From Acanthornis magna (taxonomy: Eukaryota; Chordata; Aves; Passeriformes; Acanthizidae): a DNA stretch of 64,000 nucleotides. The notes under the pieces are model-generated. The model was not told the origin of the DNA. It saw only the letters and a list, made by a program, of their open reading frames with translations, and did not search any database. Below are positions 54,201 through 64,000 of the stretch, one piece after another (the first letter of the stretch is position 1; each line of letters starts with the position of its first letter). The stretch lies in contig JAWUZG010000051.1 of the NCBI GenBank assembly GCA_036785705.1, positions 12,552,501-12,616,500 on the forward strand, given 5' to 3'. The position numbers were made by a program, and so were the translations under genes.

Positions 54201-57200
54201 TTCCATGCTTTTAAGGAAAGAATGAGAAAGGTGAAATGCATTTGACTTCAAATGACGCCAATTACATGGGATGAATCCTACCCTATGAAGAATGGCCATG
54301 CAACTTTGCACGGTGAGTTTGTTGTTCAAAAATGTCCATAAAACATTTCTTTTATAACCCACCAATTTATGTTGTGCCAAGGGTCCTCTCAAGTGCTTTA
54401 TTACAAACTTGAAGATTGTAGCAACAGGCCAAAGGACAATGTGCCACATTGTGCTCCACAGACAGGGGCAGAAAGCATGGCAAGGGTACCAACAAGTCTT
54501 CAGGTTTCTGCTGTGGCAAGGAATTGATTAAATTCAGTCAGTTTGTATCTCTTTGTTCTCCTGGTCCATTCTCAGTGTAACTCTTCTCTGCATCTTCTCC
54601 AAAACTGCTTTCTTCTCCAGGATGAGAGCACAAATCATACACTGTGTTCTGGGGGAAGCACTAGAGAGAGTTTTGTACACTCACATTAGTGCTTCTCTGC
54701 CTCTACTAGAGAAATACTATCTAAGGCATGTCCTCCTTTTCTGTGAGTGGTTGAAGATTTATTTGTTGTTTACTTCAATCATCTTTTGCATGTTCTAGCT
54801 TATTTGACTTTTGACAAAACGGGCCTTAATCCTACGCGTATCTATCTCTACACAACTGGCTTTGTTGACCAGGATTGTTTACTATTTCTGACTCCTGAGA
54901 ACATCTCTGTAGTGTGTATTTTCCCATTTATTCTGGTCTAATGTGTTTCCCAGTAAGAATTTTTTCTTGCTGGGAATATATACCTTGGAATAGTTTTTGT
55001 ATCTTTGATCTAGATATATTCAAATCTCCCTCCATAGTCAAGTCTGACAGCTTTCAGTCCAGGTAAATTTGCTTCTGAGTTTCCTTAATTTGACAGTTTT
55101 CCCTTTGCATGTGTTTGTTATTCTGTCAATGGAAATAGAAACAGTTGCTGAGTATTCAGCCCAATGTAATTTTCTGTGACCAGTTCTTTTTTAGTGTCTT
55201 CATTGCTTTCTAATTTGGGGTTGTCTCTTTTTGTCTCAGTGACTACTGAGAAAGAATCTGGGAGCTATCACACACATGGATAGCTGGGTCCAAGTTTATT
55301 ATTAGAAGCATTTGTTTCCCAAATAGTATCTGAGAAATTAAAGTTGGCCATGGCACAATTCCCAGTAGTATTTCTATAATAACATTTCAGTGACAGACCT
55401 CTTCTTGCGCCATTATATGTTAGCTGCAGACAAGAAAGGCCAGGTTTCAATGATGTGTCCAAATCAAAAACAACAACTCCCCAAAAAAACAGAGGCTGTG
55501 AGCAGGTGGCTTGGGCTGCTGGAAGTGGAGTTTCCTGTTTCTGTACAATGGGGAATTTTATGATGAATTAAATGATGGTGAATTAACTGACAGATGGTTT
55601 TTAATAAATTGCAAAAATCACTTGATGTTTTCCATTTGAAAACTGAAACATTGAAATAGGAGTATTGTACTAAGATTGCACATGGCTTGAATATTAGCCT
55701 GCTGATCATATATATCCACATGGATCAGGACAAGCTTCCATTTGGAACAGAAGCAGAGCAGTAAAAGAGAAAAGTCTGATGTATGTTCTCCTCAGTTACA
55801 GAGACCAAGCCAGTCTTTTCTGCCATAGGGTTTCTCTGTTCAGCTTGGAGTGCTGTGAAGGGAGGATTATTCTTTCTCCCATGCCACCAGCCCAGTTTTG
55901 TGTGGGTTCCTACTGATTCTTCCAACCTGTGGTAAGTGACCATTTGCTCACTAGCAATGGCCATTACCTGGCAGGAGTTGTAAGTGGGTAAGTCAGTCAT
56001 GGGAAGAAATGTATTTAAAATTTTCCCACATTTTACTTACATCCAAGACTTTGAGTGCAACTTGAAGTCTTAAATGTAAGAAGCATGCAAAGCACTCTTC
56101 TTCTCAGCCCATGCCTGCCTCATTGAAATTAGCTTGTTCTTCACATATGACAAGGCTTGTAGCAGTTTGACATAAAATTTCTGACTTACAGTGGCTCACC
56201 TAACTTCTCACCCTCCTTCTCCCTGGAATCCAATCATAGCTATTTGCATTGCTTTTATAGCCCTGTTTTGTGTACTGACTTGCTATTTTGACCATATTTT
56301 CAAGTAAAGACCCAGTCTGAAGAGTAGCTGGCAGAAAAACTGTGCACCTGTTCCCAGATCTTTGGCAGCATACCAGTAAAGGAATCCAGGCCAGTTAACA
56401 CTGGCCAAAGAAGTGGGCCAAAAGTTTGAAGTGAAAAGGTTATATATCTGAGAGCTGCAGTAGCTGCCTGAGCACTTGTAATAATGACTTGGCTGTGCAG
56501 GTGAAGCCAGCAGGACACAGGACAAAAACTTGGGGGTCTGCAGGCCAGAATGCAGGCTGTGCTATGGGGAGCCAGTGGGAAAATCAGCAAAGTCTTTTTC
56601 ATAATGTGCACAGAGAAAGAAACTGGGCATTAAGCTGTGCTTTAAATGGCAAAGGCATCTTACATGCAGGCCTCTCCTTGGAAAGGAGACAAGGAGAGTG
56701 GCTCATGGTACGGGACTGTCGGACTGACAGAGCTATCATAAAAGGGCAAATATTTAATCTTCCAGAAGCAACTTATGTCAGTTCTCCCAGCACACAAGGC
56801 CAAGTGGGTAGGGACCCAGAACCACAGGATCAAGGACTGCTTGTTCTTTCTGATCTCAGAGCCCTCCTGCATGTGGCACTAGGGCTGTAACCTAGCAGCA
56901 GACTACAAATAAAGGTCTCCCACCGCCCTGCCACCCCCCTCAGCTGGTTACTCTCTTCCATGCACCCCCCTACCTTTCTCCTTTTTCCAGTCTTCCCTTG
57001 TGCCAGATGCCACAGCCAACATCCTCTGGGAACAGCAGAGCACTGCATGCCTATGAGCTACAGGGAGGAGACTGCTGTGTCTCAGGCAGATGGGTAGGAG
57101 AACTGGATCTTGAGAGGTTTGTCTCCTGCCAGGAGAGGAAGCAGCAGTTCTTTCCTGCCTTGCTGCGTTCAGTGCTGTGAAGCTTCAGTTTGGGTTACCC

Positions 57201-58310
57201 TTGGATACACATAGAGGTGGAGTAACACAGTATACTGACATCCATTGGGAAGATGAAGGGACAAGTGGAGGACTTGAGTTCCATATGACAGTGTAATTAG
57301 ATGGAAACAAGGGAACAACTGGTGGGGTGAAATCTGAGGTTTAATGTTGCTCTTGACCTCGTGGTAACGACAAGATGCTCAGGACACATTTTCTGTAATT
57401 TTTCCAAACCTTTTCCCTTTTCCTTCCCACTGTTTTATTTGCAATGCTCTTCAAGTGGGTGTGCTTTGACATATTTCTTCCTCTGCATATGCCTAATGAA
57501 ACACAAGAATGCTTAGTGCCTATTAGATAATGCATTTCTTTATGAGTTTGTAGATGCTCGCATATAAACACAACTTACATTAAGGGCCTCACTTTGGTTG
57601 GCAAATAGCACTTCCTAATGTGCTCGCCCCTCCAGATGGCATTTTACTGGAGTAAAAATAAAGGGAAGCTGTCTCAGCCTACCTGGATTACCTCCTTGAC
57701 ATTTCCTTCCATCGTTTTGTTTACTGGTGTCCTGTCTCCCAGATGGAGTAAAAGAGCACTGCACACAGGAAGAAAGCACTCTGCAATTCCCAGAAAAGGC
57801 AGGTCCTGGGGACTCACAAAGAAGTCACAGCCTAATCTAGTTCTTTGGTTGATCAGGTCTTGAAAAAGTGACCTCAGACTACGTGGGGTTTGCATGCTGT
57901 GAGCTCGTGACAAACACTGTGGGTTCTGATGAGATGTGCTACAACCACTAACCAGATTTTTTAAAGCTCCTGAGACAGGCTTCAGGAAGTTGTCTCCTGG
58001 CAGAGTCTCTGGAAGAAATATCATGTAACCACAAATTGGTGACTAAAGCTACATAAGGACTGGTGCTTACTACAACTGGAACTGTTGAAGTAAGCAGTTG
58101 AAGTGAAAAGCACCTGGGGGCAGCCCCGAGCACCTGAGCAAGGGGACTGAGGGAAACTCTACAAAACAGAGTTGTCCTGAGACAGGTTTTGGAGCTCAGT
58201 AGCAGAGATTTGGGCAGGTGTGGGACTCAGGGTGGTTCTCATGGTATGACATAAAGATTAGGATCAGACTGTGATGGTAGTAGTAAAGCTAGAAGTTGAC
58301 TGGAGAAGGC
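51271..58310. other. Long stretch with no recognisable gene
   Basis: About 7 kb, AT-rich, with no convincing exon, RNA gene or dated repeat. A region near 54545-54800 is faintly reminiscent of a very old LINE fragment but was not accepted. Confidence 0.5.
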
Positions 58311-58360
58311 ATCAAAGAATCACAGAATATTCTGAGTTGGAAAGAACCTACAATGATATT
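58311..58360 (-). mobile_element. Short CR1 LINE 3' end
   Basis: 'aaagaatcacagaatattctgagttggaaagaaccta' is the reverse complement of a CR1 tail. Only about 50 bp. Confidence 0.75.
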
Positions 58361-60999
58361 GTGACAGTCTGTATTTCTATAAATATAATTAATTGCCAAA
58401 GTAATTAATGGTGACAGTTCTGTTGCATTTTCTAAGTTGCAGTTCTAAGACTGGAAGTGTATGATAGATATGGTGCATTGCCTACACACAGCTTGACTAG
58501 TCATCTTTCTTATTGGATTGGTGGGGAAATGTAACTTTTGTGATGCTGCAACTTTCCGTTCTCTTTATTTCTTGTTTTCTCCAGTTTTGATTTTCCCATG
58601 TTCAACAGTTTTCCCTTCCATTTCTTGTAATTTTCCTCTTTATTTTTCTCTGATTTTGCAAGCTTTGATAGAGGCCACAACATTTTCTTAGTTTAGTAAT
58701 GACTCAGGAGGTACATGGTTTCTCCTGGAACTAAAATATGACTACCTTTTATTCAGATTTTAGTTATTGCTTTACATTTAAATGTTTATTGGGCTTTTAT
58801 GTTTGGTTTGGGGAAAGGTTTGTGTCTCAGGAGAGTTGATTTTCAACCGAAAGAACAAATCTGTTGACTTTTTGGTCCCATGCATTGTATTTGCTTGCAG
58901 GAGCATTCATTTGACTTCCTGCTAGTCATCCATTTTGAAAGCTTTTTGAAAGATTCTTATTGTTGTCAAATAATTTGTTTGCAATTCACTACATCCCAAT
59001 GATTCCTTATATTTTCCTTGTACTTTGTGCCCAACAAATTCATTGGTGTTGCAGATTAGTTACTAACTTCTTGCTTGTACAGATTATTTGGAAAACAACT
59101 AGGAATGAAACTTTCTTTTGCACTCTATTACTTGTTCAAATTGCCACTTGAATCCTTGAATTTAGTGCAACATATTTAGATGACAATGAACACCAGCCTT
59201 CGTTCTGTTGCTGGTGTGGGACAGCTACAATTGCCAGAAGAAACCAAAGTGAAATGAAATTACTGTAAATTAGATTATTACATTACTCGACCAATGTAGT
59301 GCAGTTTACTCCAGATAAAGGTGCATTCAGCTACCTTAGATGCAAAACTTTGTATTTCTTACAAACACTGCCTTTAATGGAAGGGAATAAAATCGTGAGG
59401 AAACTGTATCTCTTATGGACTTTGGGCTGCAATTGTGAATGCCCAGGTCTTCCTAGAGTTAGATGCCTTGTGCAAGACTCCGAGAAAAGTGACAAGCACA
59501 TAACTTATACAGCTGTAAAATCAAATAATTTCTAAGTCACCACATGGCGCCACCACAGGAATGAACACTGCATGTTTCTAAGTTGCTTCAGAGGTGCATC
59601 AGTAACTTGAGTTGGGCTGTGAGCTGCGGCTCAGTCCTACCCACAGCACTGAGGGCTTCTTCCCCCTATATTGTTCAGCCTGCACAAAGATCCCTGCTGG
59701 ACTCTTACCAATACCCACCTTAGCCAGTGTGAAATTACCTCACACCCATGAACTCATGCACAAAAGATGCAGCTGCAGCACACACATCCTGTCTGGAACA
59801 GAGGCAGGAATAGCATCCATTTCCTCAAGGTTTCCTACACTCTTCTGTGGTGAATAGTCCCAACATCTTGTTCTGCAAAAATCTGGCACATCCTGAAAGC
59901 CCATCCTGTATTCTAAACAAAGACAAGGCCTTGCAAAATAAAGCAAGGCCAGAACAAAATAATACTGAACTACATAATTTAAGACTGTCCTGAAACATAT
60001 GGGCAAGGGAATTGACATGAAGTCACAATATCAGTCTTCTAGTATATCCTAACTTCTGACTCCTTTGTTGTGCAACCTTAATGATTTCTTTTAATTGGTT
60101 GTGTGCCTATGATAACTAGGTGAATTGAAGGGTAAGGACTGAAGAGCTGACAGCTAATGAGAAAAAGATACAGCAGTGTTAAATAAACTAACCTTAGAAG
60201 GCACATAATTTAGGTATATACTTGGAAGAAGCTTGGTTTTGTAAAGGGCAGGATGTGAAGGGTGAAGACGTGAGAAACCTCGTGGGAGAGGGGGAAATGT
60301 ACTAAGGTATTTTCAGCTCGACGGAAGACAAATTACAGAGGATTGAACTTTGGTTCTCAGCCCAGAACAAATTGAAAGTTATCTCAGCAGGCTAAAGACT
60401 GGGATAGTCCCTGAAGAATAGACAAAATTTCCCAGTTTTCAATCTGTTATTTTTCTTACTTGTACGCATAGGCTGTAAAAAACTGCTGCTGAGAACAGAA
60501 TCCACCTCTGGTCATTCCCGGTGATAGCCATCAAAAAGCAGGAGCTGCTCTTCCAATAAAGGAAGCACCTCGTTCTGATACAATGCTAAAAATATACTGT
60601 GTGGTCACTGAAGCATCATATAGAAAATGCTCAGATTGGAAGTGGTCAGGATCATAAAGACAGAAACAGGAGAGGACAAATTATTAACAACCCCTTAGAT
60701 TTCTTCTAGCATGATACACTGAGCGAAATACAGCATTAATACAACACAGGATTCCAAACAAAATGAGTTTCTCATCCTCTTTTTCAGAGGCAGAATTTTT
60801 TTTTTAATAGCAGGTCCAGCCCCAAACGGTTGGGTGCTGAGGTGCGGAGATATTTTCCAGGAGCCCCGTGACTCCCGCCAGCATTGGGTGGGGCTTCATT
60901 TTGCTCCTGGCAGCAGCTCTTCAGGGGGTAGTCCCATCCCTGAAGGCTTTCCCTGGGGTTTCACGGCAGGGGGCAAAAGTACTTGGGGAGGGAGAATCC
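58361..60999. other. No recognisable gene
   Basis: About 2.6 kb of AT-rich DNA with no signature. Confidence 0.5.
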
Positions 61000-61777
61000 T
61001 GCCCCTGAACTAAGTGCAGGGGCTCTCAGGTTGCTTGGCTCACACCACCAACCCCCCGCGAAACACACACGGTGACTATTAGTTTCATAATGAGATGGTA
61101 ATGCCTGGAGGCTGGAGGGGTTCGCTGCCCCCCGGTTTGCGGGTCTCCACCCCCTCTCGGGGCGGGGGAAAGGCTGCAGCCGCCGGCCGGAGAGGGGGGA
61201 AGAGAGGGAGGACGAAGAACACTGGCTGCGGCTCCGCGGGGAAGTCGGTCAAAAAAGGCAGACTCATTACTGAGGGGAAGACGTAGCACCGCTTGATCTC
61301 CACGTGAGTGTCTCCTCTCCCGGTAGGCTTTGGTATAAACGGAGGAGGAATTTCATCAGGCTCGAGCCAAATAACATTTCTGTCTAAAACACAGAACGTG
61401 CTTCCTCCTACGTTTTCTCTTGTAGATGGGGCTTAGCTGAACAAGCCCTCCTCTTAAACCCTGTCGTAAGCACTACCATGCGGGAACCGGGCTGGAGCTG
61501 CCAGAGGCCGCAGCAATAGCGTGGGCGGCCCTGAGCAAAAGCGACGAGTTCTCTCCTCTTCTCTGGGATGATTTAAAGATAGAATAAGCTGCTCTGTTGA
61601 CAGCCGGTAAGTGAACACTCCTGCTTTATCAAGTGTAGCTCTGTAAACCCGTGCACAGGCTGAGAGGATCTTATGGATGGTGCCTGAACCCACAGGACTG
61701 AGTGCGCTGGAAGTGCTTGTTTCCGAGTTTGCCGGCGTTTCTGCCGTGGGACATGTGACGATTGTCGGGAGAGGTTC
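61000..61777. other. GC-rich block with donor-like sites
   Basis: GC content rises from 61000. Donor-like sites on the + strand occur at 61304 (CAC|GTGAGT) and 61609 (CCG|GTAAGT). With the stronger island at 62200 this could hold upstream first exons of a + strand gene, but no coding sequence is identified. Confidence 0.35.
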
Positions 61778-61834
61778 CAGGGTTGGACGCGGTGGATCTC
61801 GGGGGTCTTCTCCAACCTTAATCATTCCATGATC
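61778..61834 (+). mobile_element. Short CR1 LINE 3' end
   Basis: 'cagggttggacgcggtggatctcgggggtcttctccaacctt' then 'cattccatgat' matches a CR1 tail, about 57 bp. Confidence 0.7.
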
Positions 61835-62199
61835 TTCTCATCGGGCTTTTCCGTCCTTTTGGACGGGAAAGCTTCTAGCTTTAACCTCATGCAAATAGAG
61901 ATGCATGCTTCCAGTTTTAAGATCTCCTTCAGGTGAATGCTGATGGCAGCAGTTGCCAACAACATTGCCATTCAATGTAAATTACCCCGTACTCAAAGGC
62001 AGAGCTGGCTATTCCAATGTATCAGCGTGTTCCTCGGTGAAAGCATGCAAGGAATTAAACTGAATTTCCAGAGGGATGGAGCCTGCCCCTACAAGCCTCC
62101 TTTGAAGAGGAGACAATTTTAATCGTCTTTTAAGAGCTGGTGAGATGAGGCGTCCCAGACCTTTCCCAGAGGTTCTTGGGAACTTTCCGGGGGAAAAAA

Positions 62200-62765
62200 A
62201 GTCTTAACACCGCGGCGTAGTCGGGAGCTTGTTCGTGGTGGGGATAAGCCCGACGCAAACCCAAGTGCGGCCGCCCCCCGCCTTCCCGGCGGCGCTTGGA
62301 TGCGCCTGATGCCGCAGGCGGGCGGCCGACGCTGGGGACCGGGGGAGAGGCCCGGCTGAGGCGCTGCCCGGGGCCGCATGCGGGGCCGGGTGTTGCCCCC
62401 GGCGGGCGGCGGCGGCCGCGGGCAGCGCGGGAGGGTCCGGCGGGCGGCCGAGCGCCTCCGCGCACACAGGTAGGCGGCTCCGCGGGGCCGTGCGGGAGGG
62501 AAGGGGCCGCCCGCGTTTCCCCAGCTGCTCCTGGTGGGAGCAGAGCGGGGGAGCCGCCCGCCTCCCCCCGGCCTCCCGGAGCAGCCCCGCTCGCAGGCCG
62601 GGGCGGCGGGCGGAGCCGCCTCGGGGCCCCCCGCGGGTGGTGAGTGGCGGCGCGCGGGCGGGCGCGCCGGCGGGAGGCGAGCGCGGGGGTGGGGGATCGC
62701 GGGACAAGGGCGGTGGGGCCCGGAGCTCGGGGCTGGGGGAAGGTGGGTTCATGCGTGTAGCACAG
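62200..62765. promoter_or_regulatory. Strong CpG island, probable promoter or first exon of the next gene
   Basis: Extreme GC and CpG density over about 560 bases, with several GC boxes. + strand donor-like sites occur at 62470 (CACACAG|GTAGGC) and 62807 (GACCC|GTAAGT). Long open frames exist on both strands but are GC-driven, rich in Arg, Pro, Ala and Gly, and match nothing. In human the gene next to CPOX on this side is ST3GAL6, transcribed away from CPOX and starting with non-coding exons, so its bird promoter is a candidate. No ST3GAL6 coding sequence is in the window. Confidence 0.55.
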
Positions 62766-62870
62766 CCCTAGGCAGGGGGAAGCTCCCGGTGGACCTGACA
62801 GCGACCCGTAAGTGAAATTACAGAGGCGAGCTGTGGCTTCTTCTAAATTGCCTTGGTCGGGTAATCCCAC

Positions 62871-64000
62871 CGTTTTGCCATGGCTGCCGGTCAGGCAGGT
62901 TCGGATAAAAGATTGCTTCTAGGGAGGGTACCGAAAGGGGAGTGTCCTTTGAAAATGCCGAAGGCCTCGGGGAAGGAACAATGGCTCTGTGGGTAGACTC
63001 TGCCTTAAGCAATGTCAATCCACTATTTGCATTTTAGGAAAGAAACAAACCCTGGAAGCTTTATGTCCGCTGTATTTTTTAAACTGTTTGGATTGCTATT
63101 TGGCAGTGGGGGTGGTGTTTCTATTTTAGTTAGAGCAAGCTGTGGGATCAGTCCTGCTGTCCTTTCTCAAAATTTCCAGGGAGATGAGCAGCTGGTCTAT
63201 TGAGATTTGTGTCTGTTGTGTTGTTAATCAGCTGAAACTTTCTATCCAGTTTTCTTCGCTTTTTGTCTCTTTCTTCACCCACGTTCTGCTAAGCATTTTT
63301 TTGCATACAGTGTGGTTGCAGAACTATTAAGAAAAGAGCGAACTTCATAATGGGATGAGATTACTTGTTTTAACGTCCTAATTCTATTGCATCTGAACCG
63401 TGTAAAAACGTTATATGTAAAAATACATATAACATTGCTTTTGGAGCGTGCCATGGTACTAGACTGGTCACTCTTAAACTGAAAGAACTAAATTCAGAGA
63501 GGCGTTGAAGGAAAAGGAAATGTGCATGTAGCAGGGTTTTCTACCCATCAACATGCAATACTCTTATCTGACTAGGTCTCAGAAGTGGTATTTCTGAAAC
63601 TAAAATAATTTTCTTTCCACATGTAAAATTTAATCAGCTGTAGCATTATTCTTCATTTCGCTTAAATAAATCTACTTACCTTTTTTCCCCAACCTGATGC
63701 AGTGCCTGCTTGTTTAGCTCATTTGTCTCTGCTGAAGTAAAGTAGTCCATTAAGTTACTCTTAGGCTTGCAGCTGTTATTAAAGGAGCAGACCTAAAGGT
63801 GGCTACGTCTCAGGTCTCCCTGAGGGTCATATTGACTTTAGAAGATCCCTCCTGCTTGTGGGATGTATGAATCTTTCCCTGAGTTATGAGTCGCCCAGTG
63901 GCCTTATCCCTCCTTGTTCAAAAGTAGAACGAAAAGTTTGCTCTGGAAGTATTTGCCAGTTGGGGAAATGCCCACGGGAGCAGCTGCAGAGGGGCAGTGT
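62871..64000. other. No recognisable gene
   Basis: Downstream flank of the CpG island. Probably the first intron of the gene that starts there, if it runs on the + strand. Nothing specific is seen. Confidence 0.45.

Noticed and set aside
54545..54800. A possible old CR1 or other LINE fragment
   Set aside because: The resemblance ('cttctctgcatcttctcc', 'gagagcacaaatcatacactgtgttctg') is too weak to support without a library search.
62130..62870. A 246-codon frame on the - strand, plus others, in the right CpG island
   Set aside because: Composition is that of random GC-rich DNA (Pro, Arg, Ala, Gly). No signal peptide, domain or conserved block is seen.

Overview
The window looks like nuclear DNA of a bird, probably a passerine. 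The evidence is a split vertebrate gene with consensus GT-AG introns (CPOX), several CR1 LINE 3' fragments, two endogenous retroviruses (ERVs) and further LTRs of avian type, and mostly AT-rich non-coding DNA broken by sharp CpG islands. There is no prokaryotic gene organisation; nearly all short open frames are chance.

Layout. 1-1496: no recognisable gene. 1497-12464: a provirus (called ERV1 here) on the + strand with a perfect 4-bp target duplication (AGAC), two LTRs of about 535 bp that differ at roughly 7% of positions by eye, a primer-binding site, a long leader with two unexplained open frames, degraded gammaretrovirus-like gag and pol, and an env of a different, long-TM type. Its 3' LTR is split by a 1.5-kb LTR-like insertion (10781-12291). 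13201-14240: a GC-rich island with two tRNA-Asp(GTC) genes. 14716-23200: CPOX (coproporphyrinogen oxidase, haem synthesis) on the - strand, seven coding exons giving a 404-residue precursor, starting in a CpG island with GC boxes.

23305-25139: two CR1 pieces in opposite orientations. 25140-about 30940: a second provirus (ERV2) inserted against the end of a CR1 copy. It has a tRNA-Ser-like primer site, a short gag remnant starting almost at once after that site, no visible pol, an env remnant with a classic gamma-type TM (CX6CC) and a truncated 3' LTR. 31321-33670: two exon-like blocks with good splice signals that keep one frame open. 33735-34905: an old avian LTR-type remnant. 34906-about 61000: almost entirely unannotated intergenic or intronic DNA with small CR1 tails and a 3 x 30 bp tandem repeat. 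61000-62870: GC-rich DNA ending in a strong CpG island, probably the promoter of the next gene, perhaps ST3GAL6 by vertebrate gene order (inference only).

How it works together: the only gene I am sure is functional is CPOX, alongside two pol III tRNA genes. The ERVs are broken in several places in every main frame and are described as relics. The most unusual part is the leader of ERV1, where a small membrane-type frame and a cysteine-rich frame sit between the 5' LTR and gag.
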